DNA of 64,000 nt from Pseudo-nitzschia pungens (taxonomy: Eukaryota > Bacillariophyta > Bacillariophyceae > Bacillariales > Bacillariaceae). Both the position numbers and the translations under genes were made by a program. This document shows, piece by piece, positions 43,127 to 53,798 of the stretch; position 1 is the first letter of the stretch; every line of letters begins with the position of its first letter. The notes below the pieces were generated by a model. That model was not told where the DNA came from. It did no database searches and saw only the letters and a list, made by a program, of their open reading frames with translations. The stretch lies in the NCBI GenBank assembly GCA_037355855.1, contig CM074761.1:3243346-3307345 (forward strand), in the 5' to 3' direction.

Positions 43127-46100
43127 TTATGGCAAAATGACAGGACTAGCATTGAGCACATCGAATTGTATCTCAGAAGCATGCGTCGCCACTGGTCTTC
43201 TTATAATTACATCAACAACATTCTCCGAGCCGAAGCCAGCAGAAGATAGAAGAAGGAGCGACAGGACAATATACAAGGAGATGCACATAATCGTAGAAGA
43301 TACCCCGGACTTTTTTTTTAGGATATTTTCCAAGATAGAGCACCTTCCAAATAGATAGCCCCAAAAGGCGGCTGTCGAAAGACAGAAAAATGTGCCCCAA
43401 GTTTCCATCCCAGATGCGGATATTGTTCCCATTCCCCCAAGCAATAGGCTCATGGAAGTGATAGCAAATTCCACCAAAAACAGGACTCCGCCGGAGCTTC
43501 CAACGAGTTGACCGATTAGCAATCCGAACATGATGATTGTAACAAGACTGAAAGACTCGATGAAGGACCCAGTCGAGCTTGCAGCGACGCGCGATCGACC
43601 GGCCTCAATCGAAGTGAAGCGATGTGCTTGCACCAAGGCCGACACTGCAGGGGAAAACAGTCAGAAAGTTCAAGAAGAAATGGGGAGAACCAAAAGTGAA
43701 GCCTACGAGTACCATTGTGAAGGCAGCGAAAACCTTCTGAATGGTACTTTGATCATCCAAATTCAAAGACTCGCCTTGTTCTTCAAAGAAAATTCCGCCT
43801 CTTCCTCCGACAGCTCGGAACGTAGATCCACGCTCTTTGCATTCTTGACTTCGCCAATACGACACGTGGTTCATCAATTCACTAGGCTTTCGACGGTTGC
43901 AATTTGATAGAAAAGTCAACCTTTGTAAAAACAAAGGACACACAGCATCCCATGCTCGTTCCCCTCCGTGTAGTATTCGACTGTATAGTTGATAAAACAC
44001 GTTGCATTTCGGTGCAACTGGAGTGTGCTCGTTCATTATGCGCAAAAAGTCACGACATATGTAGCGTTCTACCCATCTGCCAAGCATGCAATAAAAAACT
44101 AGCAGCGCGACTGAGCATTGAAGACATTCCTTCTCTGTCAAGAATCTCATCTTGTTTTCGACGTTGTATGGTAGTCCATCCAAGTGGTATGAAGTTGGTG
44201 TCGCAGGGATGTACTGCAAATATCGGGCAAGCAAGGTAACCAACAGTGGAAAGAACGCCAATGTTATGGATAACCAATGTGCTGCAATTAGAATCCGTCG
44301 ATCAACATACACAGAGTTTGTACTTTCATTGCTGTCAACTGTCCAACCAAGTTGTGCAGACAACATCCACAAAATGCTCAGCATTCTGGGGCCGCGTGGG
44401 AGCATGGCATTGTTCATACCAGCTGCGTCTCGGAGACCAAAACCAGCGCCCGGCGGGGGAAAGGCTTCTTGCACTGGCCATTGCTGTCCCCTCTGTGATT
44501 CTTCTGCGTTCTCCATCGAACTTATCGGAACATCTGTTTTCCCTTCAAAATTTAATTCTCTCACTTCGGATAGGTGCTTCTTCAAAAACCAGAACTCGTC
44601 ACTGCCCAAGATGTTCTCGAGATGACCACCATCGCATTTGTCTACACTTAGTGCAAACCTCCCATTTCCAGGGGACGGTATATTTCTGACGAAATTCCGA
44701 ACCGAAACGGGATATGGCACTGCATTCAGATCGTTGGACTTGGTGACAATCGAGTTTACAATGAGAAGACCTTGAACATCTAACGATTCCTGGAGCTCAT
44801 AGTAAGCCAATTGCTTTTGGGATGAGATGAATGAATCGAACATCTTTTTATACCTGCGGCGAACCTTCGCCATGCACCTTTTTTCATCCAACCCAGGCAG
44901 AACCGGTAGCTTGCACCGGCGAAAGACACTCCCGGGGTACGGAACTTTATCAAACAACCCGTGCGTAAGGAGGCTCCTGGGATCAGCAAAGACACTCAGA
45001 GCTGCTTTCAATCCGGCAAAGTGACTGTTGAGAAAAAGGTCCATGGTTTCGAAAGCTTCACATTCCGTCGGAGTGAGTGGATCACGTTCGTCGTCTGTTT
45101 TGAAACGCGTTTGGGTTTGATGGGGAAAACAAAACCTCCCAGGACTGTGCGCGAGACACGAGAATGTCTCCAAATGACGCGGTTCGCTCTTCCATGATGC
45201 CATCTTTGGATCAAAACAAAGGTTGGAAACATCGGAATCAAACGCAGCCTTTGGGTTGAAGATCGAGTCTGTGCATGTCGGATACCGATACAGTCCTCCA
45301 CGCGGCAAAGAACAAATCTTTCTTGTTTTTTCTGTAGAAGGTTGCACGCTGGATGCACTCCGAGACAACACATCGAGCAGAAATTCCCATTGAAGCAATA
45401 CCTGCGATTCCTCGGCACTCAACCACGGGGTGCCGCGGTAATTGGTTACTTTTCTGCGCAGGCATTTGACGACCTGTTGATTTCGGGCGGTCCAGCATCG
45501 AGATGTTTTCACGCGGTGGCTCTGTTGTTGCGCTTTGTGTTGTTTTACCAAGCACACCAATATCCTGTGAATGCGTCGAAAACGATCCAGGTGACGCTGG
45601 TGCGTTGCTTCGCTTTCCAGTTTGGCCAGAACGTATGCCTGGCCGAGTTCTTCCATGCGCGGTCCCCACGTCGAGCCGCACGCGGAGCACGGAGGTTCGG
45701 TTCGGTACCTGGAAGCAAGGACCGAGTTGTTGCATTGCTCTTCCATTTGCAGAGCCTGGAGTCGCTGCCATTCCACCGGATAGAACTCCATCAGCTGCGG
45801 CGAACAAAAGACAACGGGAGACATGGAGTACGTGCGTTGTTGTCTTTGGGGCAAGTATCGTTTCAGGAACTCTTCCGTGCCCGACGCCAGATGTCGCGGC
45901 AATCGCCAGGGGACCAGGGTCGTTCTCCGGAACGCGGACAGAGAGTAGTTTGCGTGAACGTGCCCCGCCACGAGAAACGTGCGAATCGGTTGGGTCGGAT
46001 TCCCGGAGGATTGATCCCACGGAGAGCAAGCGTTGCCGGTGCGCGGATGCCGCAAACGCCGCGAGTTCGGCATCGGATCTGGATCGGGCCCTTGGGGAGG

Positions 46101-47633
46101 CCGGGCGGCTTCTTGCTGCTGCCGCTGCCGTTGGTATCGCTGAAAGGGCGAGAGACGATCGTTGTCCACCGGTCGACAGGGGACGCTGGGTGCAAAGTGA
46201 TAGTGGAACAGATAGGGTGTGCACGGAAGGTGGGATTCCTCGTCGTACAGGTCGGCCCAAAACTCGTCGGCGGCTTCCCGATGAATGTTCAATTGTTGCG
46301 TGGCGTGCGCCACCAAGCTCCCCAGCGGCGTCACTCCGAAGGTGACGACCCTGGATTCCCCCGGCAAGAGGTAGCCTTCCGATGGAAACACGGTGAAGCA
46401 ATCCGGTCGCTGAACCGATATTCTCCAGACGATCGGGCGGTTGTGGTTGGGATTGCAAACGTTGGCCAGGTGCCAACTGTGCAGGGCCGGTTCCAATTCA
46501 TCGCAATCCCGAAGCTCGTGGTGGTCGCGATCGCGATCGCGATCACGGATTTGGTCGTTCGCCCGCCAACCACCCGGATGGTTGTTGTTGCGGTGTGCAT
46601 TGGTGTTGGTTTTCTTCCGTTTCCGGATGTAGTCTTTCCAATCCTTCATCTCCACTGGTTCGTCGTCGGTGCTATTGTCGTTGTGGTCGTCGTGAACATG
46701 GAAGAAGAGCAAATCTTCGAGAAAGTAAAGAGCATTCGCTTGGTATTGGCGATGATCCAGCGAGCGATGCAGCGTCGATGCCTTGGCAAAGGCACGCGTG
46801 GCGACGTTCGGGGAGTACGAATTGCGAGGCAAGATGTGCGAGCTTTCTTCGAGTCTCAGATTGGTAGCTGCTCCGATAGCCTGTGCCGCGGTCGATATGG
46901 GAATGGGTAGTTCCCCGTCTTCGTCTCCGTTGTCGATGACGTCGAGGCACGGATGATACCGGCACCCCGGACAACGATGCTCGCGACGATTTGTTGCGGC
47001 GGACGATCTCCCGGGGTTGTCGCGTTCGTTTCGTGGCGCACGGTCCGGCGAGATTCGTTTCGTGTCGCGGCGCGCGGTTCTTCGTCGTTGCTCGAGGCGT
47101 TCGTCTCGTATGCAGCACCGTCCCGGTCCCAGTCCGTCGCAGGGATCGACGCAATTCCAATGCGTGATCCACAGATCGTGCGGGTTGACATAGGCTTGCC
47201 GGTAGGCGGAGAACCAATCGGCGATGGTGGGATCGTCGTAGTTCCACCGCGCGATGAATTTCTGGCGCCACAAATCCCGGTGGCGGGAGGCAGCCCGCAA
47301 CGCTTTCGAGCACAACGCCAGCGAAGCAATGTCCCCGACCGCGAGATTGCAGCACAGCAGCGCAAAAACGTCGGGGGGGAGGCGATCGAGTTGCGTGCGG
47401 TCGTTTCGATTCCCCTCGTCGCTCCTCCGGTCGCGGTCCCGTCCCTCTTCGATTCGAAACCCATCCGGCAGGGACTCGCCCGCCGCGGCATCGTTCTCGC
47501 CGTTGCAATCGCGGTCGGTTTCGCCTCCGATCGCATCTTCCGGAAACGGTACCGGCAACGGCAGATCGAGTTCTTCCCGATGCGAGGATTCGTTTCCGTG
47601 GCTGTTGTCGCCCTTCCGCGCTTGTGACGCCAT
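43127..47633 (-). CDS. F-box protein with MSP-like domain and multi-membrane C-terminus
   Basis: Possible SCF ubiquitin-ligase substrate adaptor fixed to a membrane. An F-box lies at residues 82-127 (LDRLPPDVFALLCCNLAVGD ... LALCSKALR ... LWRQKF). A Cys/His cluster (REHRCPGCRYHPC) is at about 218-230. Residues about 388-480 look like an MSP/VAP immunoglobulin fold (WHLANVCNP, FTVFPSEGYLLPGESRVVTF). The C-terminal third has several hydrophobic segments (LSITLAFFPLLVTLLA; CSVALLVFYCMLG; FSLVTIIMFGLLIGQLVG; ISLYIVLSLLLLS). The last 172 residues sit one frame over. Either a 103-nt intron (43645-43747, GTACCA...CCCTGCAG, giving 1,467 residues) or one surplus base after GGC at 43638-43640 joins them. 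The second option keeps an extra hydrophobic stretch. The family as a whole is not one I recognise. Confidence 0.68.
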
Positions 47634-48585
47634 GATCCACGGACCCAATAGAAAGAAAAGTCGTTGACGAGTGCTATTAGGAAATCGGCGGCAAAGATTT
47701 CAATTCCGAAGAATTCATCGGCGTGATACAGATTCCAAGTTTTCAATTCGAGTTCAGATTGGAAGGCTTGGCAACGAAGTCAAAAAAGAACAAAGAAAGC
47801 GTACAAGTAAGGTTACTGTACGAGGCAATGCAGGATGTAAGGAGCCAAATTGAAAGATGTATCGCAGTAGCAATGCGAGTAAGTTATTCGGTATTGCTCG
47901 CAACTTAGTTACTTCGTTGACTGCAGAACGAAACGATGGGTTCTGCACCCCAAGCTGAAAGCCCATCCATCGCCTATCCATACGGTAGCTTACTGTACTG
48001 GTATGTGTTAACTTCCCTTACGGAACTTTCCGCGGGGATGATGATAATACGATTCCTAAGTATATCGTACGTGTAGGACCAAATTTCTTGAGTCATGATT
48101 AAGGTTATCATTGAATTGTTTGTGATTGTAGTTTTAGTTTTAGCAACCTCAAACTCTAATGTACGGTAAGATCTTAGATGCGTTGCGGTGGAACCGAAAG
48201 CATGGCAACATGTTGTCGCACACAACATCGTTCGTCTTCGACATGGTGAAGAAGTCAGTGAAGCAAGGCTTGGGTCAGCGGAACTCTTGCAGCAGAAGAG
48301 AGCGTGCGTGTACAACCCGCAAACTTATCCATTAAATCACGAGGGGAAGCGGCCGGTCGAGCTCGAGTATCTTTCTTACCCAGTGTACCGTAGTGATTGA
48401 TCCGCAACACCGGTCAGCGGTCGGACAGTCCAATTCAACTCCAATCTTCTGCGCCCGCCCACACCAAAGTGCGGTCCTTGCGTTTGCGTTTGCGACTGCG
48501 ACTGCGACTGCGACTGCTTTGTAGTATTTCATATTATTTCATACCGAACGGGTTAGAATTGCGGGGCGAACGAGTCGGGAAATAA
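47634..48585. other. Divergent intergenic region
   Basis: No gene seen. AAGTAAGGTTACTGTACGAGG at about 47804 and GAGTAAGTTATTCGG near 47878 belong to the recurring intergenic word set. A GCGACT-type hexamer tract (TGCGACTGCGACTGCGACTG) lies at about 48487-48513 upstream of the ALG14 start. Confidence 0.5.
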
Positions 48586-49933
48586 ATGCGCAGCGACGGC
48601 TCCTTTTCGATCCCCGGGGGAGTCTTCGGACTCGTCCTCTTCTCCGCGGCGCTGCTATTTCTGTTGGTGGCGCGGACACTCTTCGTGCTCCGCTCGATTC
48701 GCAACACCCGGCAGCGGAAAGATCCGAGACTGGCAACGAATCCGTTGTCACCGACGGCGAAATCGCCGAGGCCGCTCAAGACGCTGGTGGTCCTGGGATC
48801 CGGGGGGCACACGACCGAAATGCTGCACCTGATCCAGAATCTCGATCCGGACCGCTACGGGCCGATGGCGTTGGTGGTGGCTGCCACGGACACGACGAGC
48901 CTCGAGCGCGTTGCGGCGCATCCCCATCCGCTCCCCTTTGCGATCCGGGACGAGTGGCGGCGGAACGAGGCCGAAAACAACAACAACAACAACAACAACA
49001 ACGACAACGCCAACCAACGGACAATGCCAACGGCGCACGGGTCTATCGCATTCCGCGAAGCCGGGAAGTCGGGCAATCGTACTGGTCCTCGATCCTGACC
49101 ACTCTGTACAGCTTTTTCTTTGCGTTTTGGCTCGTTGGATTCCGGGTAAGAACGACGAACGAACGAAGAAACGAACGAAGGAACGACCGAACAAAGGCGC
49201 TTCGCCGACGGGATGTGTTGCTATGGGATGGATTCTGGACGCGTTGTCTTACGCGTGGCACGACTGGGAAATCACGCTCGTTGTTCGACCCGATGCTATA
49301 TCATTCGCGGTGTGACTCGCCGGCGTTGGTCAACGAGTTTGTCATTGTCCGATGCGTCGAACTCACTATTATTTTGTTCCGTTCCGGTGTCTCGCAGGTT
49401 CGACCCGATTTGGTGCTCGTCAACGGACCGGGAACCTGTTTGCCCATTGCCGTTAGCGCCTTTTTCTTTCGGGTCATCGGATGGAAGACCGGGACGAAAA
49501 TTGTTTTTGTGGAATCGTTTTGCCGGGTGACAAGGTGCGTAGCATTGCCGTGCGTCGCGTCTCGTCGCGTCGCGCAACGGAGTTCGTTCCCTTTTGTGGC
49601 GCATCGGTACCGATTGCCGCGCTACCATCAGCCAGAGGGGGGGCATCCTTCCGGAGTTTGAGACCCAAGCAGTCCACAAAGTTTCCGCAAACTCGAAAGC
49701 ATCGCGACGTCGGCTTTTATCCTTACGCGTTGTTTTTTTTTTTGGTTGTTGCTGTTGCCGATGCCGAATCGCATTCCTCCAGTCTCTCGCTCACGGGTAA
49801 ACTGCTGTACCCGATTGCCGACCTCTTCGCGGTCTGCTGGGAACAATTGCACGCAAAATACCCTCGTACATACCTGACAACATCTTTCATCCGAAAAACA
49901 AACGACGGGAACGACAACGAGGCAAACAGATAG
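48586..49933 (+). CDS. ALG14: ALG14, UDP-GlcNAc transferase membrane subunit (frame break)
   Basis: ER-membrane partner that recruits ALG13 for the second step of dolichol-linked oligosaccharide synthesis. The N-terminal anchor is at about residues 12-32. The nucleotide-sugar-binding fold begins LVVLGSGGHTTEMLHLIQ. Later motifs are YRIPRSREVGQSYWSS, PDLVLVNGPGTCLPIAVSAF, KIVFVESFCRV and SLSLTGKLLYPIADLFAVCW. Introns are at 49146-49397 (GTAAGA...CGCAG) and 49535-49782 (GTGCGT...CCAG), both in phase with the family. An AAC-repeat-encoded Asn run precedes a frame change near 49000-49045, just before the IPRSREVGQSY motif. It needs one base more or two fewer. The Asn insertion is unusual for the family. 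Confidence 0.9.
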
Positions 49934-51294
49934 TTTGTAGAGCGCTCAGAAAACAATTGGACGTTTTGGATCGAGCGAGGTCATGTGGGAACAAATCATT
50001 GCGTCAAGCCTAGACACCGGCAATTCCGTTCCGCATCAGGTTGATTGTTACTTTCGCCCTTGAAGGAGCCCATTTAGCGCGCATCAACCAGATCACGCCT
50101 ATTCGATGTGGGCGATCCATTTCCACTTCGGTGCTTGTAGTAGTGTCCAGCGGTAAAGATCAGATGACCTACGAACAAACGTCTCCTGCCCTGGAACAAT
50201 CAAACCATTTACTCGTCGACAACAAACTTTGACCTCCACCATTCGTTCGACCTCCTTGATAATTTGTAGCCAACAGTATCCATTCAATCATCCACTGCTT
50301 CGATCCACAACCATCCGTTCTGTCCATTCATTGATTACTTCATTACGTCTATCGACACGATGTCATCGTTGCTTGTCGACAGATTGAACTCGGTACCTTT
50401 TCGAACGCCTGACTCGATCCTGTGTTCATCCTTTCACACAAACACGCACAGCCAGTAATGGCGATCGACGAAGCCATTGCGGCCTTCGATTTAGCTTACT
50501 GCTTTCGTTGACTTTTTCTTTGATGTAAATGATGTCACATGGCTGCAGTGCAGAAGCATCCCCTTCTTCCTTGCTCCCGATCCCGATGGTATCGGTGTCA
50601 ATGTTGTACACAGTGTCTATCGTTCGGGTTCTGCATTCGACAAGCGCACTCCAATATTCAAAGTCAAACAAACGTACGAGCCTGAAGATGATGGCACACA
50701 ATACGGAACGTAAGGTTTACTGGTTCGTAGGTACGAGTATTCTCATACGTTTTGTTTTGCTAAGACTTAATTCGTAGGTAACTTACTTCGTAGTTTGGAC
50801 CGAAGAAACAAGAAAAACGTCGGAAGCAATCGAAAGAATATTCAATGTCAAAAATCAAATCGAGAAGTAAGATCTTACGTACAAGTGAAAAAAAAGTACG
50901 CGGGAGAGACTGAACTTTGATCATCAATAGTTCTAGTAAGGACCTTACCCGAACGTACAGTCAACGTACGGTATGAGAAGTTGTCCGGAAGAGTATGTTA
51001 TTTTGTTCTACAATCATGGCGCGCTAGCTGCGCAAGGAGGTGCCGACCGACAATACAAGTCACAAGGGCGCACGCGTAACCGGTATTCCACGCGCTTTGT
51101 TTTGTGAGATAAGAATTTCGAAACTATCGCGGCACCCCTCCCTAGACCAACTTCCTCCGGACAACAACAAAAAAACACACTGTCACCTTACATCGTTCCT
51201 ACACTTCACCTCGATACTGTTGATCGGTGGACCCATTGTTTGGTCGTTATTATTTGTGCATCGGTTTCATAGTTGCTCTGTATACTGTATTAAA
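49934..51294. other. Intergenic, no gene seen
   Basis: Short unrecognised frames only. AGGTAACTTACTTCGTAG (about 50776), AAGATCTTACGTAC and GTCAACGTACGGTA words are present. A frame open from 51040 into the phosphatase gene is taken as leader. Confidence 0.45.
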
Positions 51295-52508
51295 ATGAGT
51301 GGATCAACAGCTACAGTAATGCCGACCAACCATCTAGCGGGGGACGCCCAGGCCGGCAGTCCTTCCGCCGGTGCTGCCGCTTTGCCCCTCACTACCAACA
51401 TGACTGCCTCGTCGCTGACGAGTGGCGGTAACTCCTGCTTGGACGAACAGATCGAACGTCTCAAAAGATGCGAATACTTGCGAGAAGGAGAGGTGAAGGC
51501 ACTCTGCTTACGGGCTCGGGAAATTCTTGTAGACGAGTCCAATGTCCAACGAGTGGATGCCCCTGTGACGGTATGTAACGCACAGGAGAAAAAGTGTAGG
51601 GTTAGAGTTATTGCTGTTGGCACCAAAGAACATACCGAAACATGTATTTTCCCCGAGGAATTTTCTGAATCGTCATCGTTTGTCTGTCAATTTTCCATCT
51701 CTCGACTATTCTTCACTCGTAACAACCAACCAAGATATGTGGCGACATCCATGGTCAATTCTATGATCTAGTTGAGCTCTTCAAGGTGGGGGGGGAGTGT
51801 CCCGATAAAAATTATTTGTTCCTGGGAGATTTTGTCGATAGAGGATATTACAGTGTCGAAACCTTTTTGCTGTTACTAGCACTGAAAGTTCGATACCCCG
51901 ACCGCATCACCCTGATTCGAGGGAACCACGAGAGTCGACAAATCACACAGGTTTACGGCTTTTACGATGAATGCCTGAGAAAGTACGGGTCCGTAAATGT
52001 ATGGCGGTATTGCACGGAGATCTTTGATTATTTGAGCCTTTCGGCCATCATAGAAGACAAAATATTTACCGTCCACGGAGGATTGAGTCCCAGCATCAAC
52101 ACTCTGGATCAAATCCGTGTGATTGATCGAAAGCAGGAAGTGCCACACGACGGCGCCATGTGCGACTTGATGTGGAGTGATCCCGAAGAAATTGATGGTT
52201 GGGGTTTATCACCAAGAGGAGCTGGATACCTTTTTGGGGGAGATATTGTTGGTATATTCAACGAACGAAACGACTTGGATTTGATCGCACGAGCTCATCA
52301 GCTTGTTATGGAGGGGCACAGAAGTATGTTCAACGATGCTTTAGTGACCGTGTGGAGTGCTCCCAACTACTGCTATAGGTGTGGGAACGTTGCGGCCATT
52401 CTGGAATTAGACGAGAACCTCGACCGCTCATTCAAAATATTCGATGCTGCGCCACAGGAAGCACGGGGGGTACCGATCAAAAACCCTCCTCCGGACTATT
52501 TCTTGTAA
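51295..52508 (+). CDS. PPP4C: Serine/threonine protein phosphatase 4 catalytic subunit
   Basis: PP2A-family metallophosphatase acting in DNA-damage response, centrosome and splicing complexes with PP4 regulatory subunits. Exon 1 (51295-51570) and exon 2 (51735-52508) are joined over a 164-nt intron (GTATGT...CAAG) placed directly before ICGDIHG. The spliced protein has 349 residues. Metal-binding and catalytic motifs are all present: GDIHGQF, GDFVDRG, RGNHESR, HGGLSPS and YCYRCGN. The wording ([31 protein letters not shown]) and the C-terminal PDYFL, the methylated tail, separate PP4 from PP2A and PP6. The N-terminus carries about 40 extra Ser/Thr/Ala-rich residues before [11 protein letters not shown] compared with animal PP4C. 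Confidence 0.95.
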
Positions 52509-52705
52509 TGATAAATCATAATAAAGATTGCTATCTCAGAGTAGTTCTGTCGGAAGTGTGTGGCAATCTCGTGTAACATCCAGCGTTCTTTTCTAAACAA
52601 ATACTACGTACATATTTAAATAGCGAATAGTTCCGGCCTAAGGGGAAGGAACAGTGGAATACCGTTTTGCATAGTAAGTTCTCGAAATAATCTTGAAGGA
52701 ACTGT
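52509..52705. other. Short convergent intergenic region
   Basis: 197 bp between the PP4 and OTU gene ends. Presumed 3' untranslated DNA; nothing else seen. Confidence 0.4.
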
Positions 52706-53713
52706 TTAGTAACCCTCAGTACGACTTCCAAACCTTCGGAACCAACCTGATCGTTCACCCAAGCCTTCTTCTTCCTCGGAATCCTGAGTGTACCCCTTAC
52801 TCATACTTCCGCCACCTCGTAAACGCTGTTTCTTTTCTTCCTCGTCATCGGCTTGAGATTTGTGACCTTCCGAAATAGGTTCGGGGAAAATGGCCAAGAA
52901 GTGATTGCCCGATTCCAGTTGCTCACCTGGTCTGAGGTCTGGAAATCGAGAATCAGCGCTAAGAATGTGAAGCGCAGGAGCTCGGTCAAACTTGGGGGAA
53001 CCAAAACATGCCATTCTCCTCAGGACAAATGAGGAGCACGGAGAATCTGACGAGGAGATACCGTATCCCCTTCGATACATGCCCCGTGCTTTGTATTTCC
53101 TGCTGTGTTTTTGTTTTTCGTCGTTGTCATCCTCCGGTACGTGTAGCTCATACACATGTATGGGTCGTTGCAGTACATTACACAGAGCTACAATCTCTGG
53201 ACCTCCTCCCCAGTACGATTCTTGCCTCATCAAATCGCAGTATTCGCTGCCCGAGATTCCGTACTGCGCAGCTGCGGCTTCCACCAGATCTGTCGCCTTG
53301 AGATATTCCTGTCCCTGCAGAAACAAAAGCTTTCGTCGTTCCTCGAGACAATCCACGGCGAGTTGCCGCAGTTTTGCGGAATTCCGATAGAGCCATTCCA
53401 TCGTGTCGGGAGACTTCATTTCCAAATGGGTCCCGTTCGTAGCATGTACCCAGGCTACAGAAATGGAGTGAAAGAGGCAGTTTCCATCGCCGGGAACTTG
53501 GCGAATCGTGGCGGGAGAGTTATGCAGACTGATGCGATCTTTTTTCCGCAGCTTGACTTCTTTTTCCCATTCTCCTGAAATACGATTGTATTTTGGGAGA
53601 ATGAAACCATCCTCGTCGATGTTTTGCGATGGATTCCATGGAGGGTAGTGGCCGAAAGATGCTGCCGATCCGATCGGAAGATCTCGGAATCGAGGTTGAT
53701 GAGGATGATGCAT
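52706..53713 (-). CDS. OTU-family cysteine protease (deubiquitinase)
   Basis: Predicted to cleave ubiquitin chains. The OTU core begins QVPGDGNCLFHSISV, with Asp76 and Cys79. It continues with SYWGGGPEIVALCNVL and ends with SGNHFLAIFPEP, His271. The C-terminal 55 residues are acidic/basic and disordered (EEEKKQRLRGGG, SEEEEGLGER). A second hydrophobic start lies upstream: an ATG at 53798 opens RYLLLVVALSTTLLLVGC, one base out of phase. If one base is surplus near 53664-53710, the enzyme would carry a signal anchor. On the sequence as given, 53713 is the usable start. Confidence 0.85.
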   Translation of the reverse strand: MHHPHQPRFRDLPIGSAASFGHYPPWNPSQNIDEDGFILPKYNRISGEWEKEVKLRKKDRISLHNSPATIRQVPGDGNCLFHSISVAWVHATNGTHLEMKSPDTMEWLYRNSAKLRQLAVDCLEERRKLLFLQGQEYLKATDLVEAAAAQYGISGSEYCDLMRQESYWGGGPEIVALCNVLQRPIHVYELHVPEDDNDEKQKHSRKYKARGMYRRGYGISSSDSPCSSFVLRRMACFGSPKFDRAPALHILSADSRFPDLRPGEQLESGNHFLAIFPEPISEGHKSQADDEEEKKQRLRGGGSMSKGYTQDSEEEEGLGERSGWFRRFGSRTEGY

Positions 53714-53798
53714 GCGTAGAGCTGATACATCCTACCAACAGAAGAGTAGTGCTCAATGCTACTACCAAAAGAAGATATCGTCGTAAGCGTTGATACAT

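Noticed and set aside
43127..43645. Separate small membrane protein gene
   Set aside because: It has no ATG at its left end and overlaps the end of the F-box frame. It is best explained as that gene's last exon or post-shift part.
45342..46910. 522-codon plus-strand open frame
   Set aside because: It is antisense to the F-box gene in GC-rich, Arg-codon-heavy sequence that suppresses stops on the other strand. The minus-strand reading has F-box and MSP-like motifs; this one has none.
51040..51294. N-terminal extension of the PP4 catalytic subunit
   Set aside because: The in-frame extension starts from a non-ATG codon and is unlike any PP2A-family N-terminus. The ATG at 51295 is used instead.
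51571..51771. Reading through the PP4 intron as coding
   Set aside because: It begins with GTATGT, ends with CAAG before ICGDIHG, and splicing restores the conserved VT-CGDIHG junction. The read-through peptide is not conserved.
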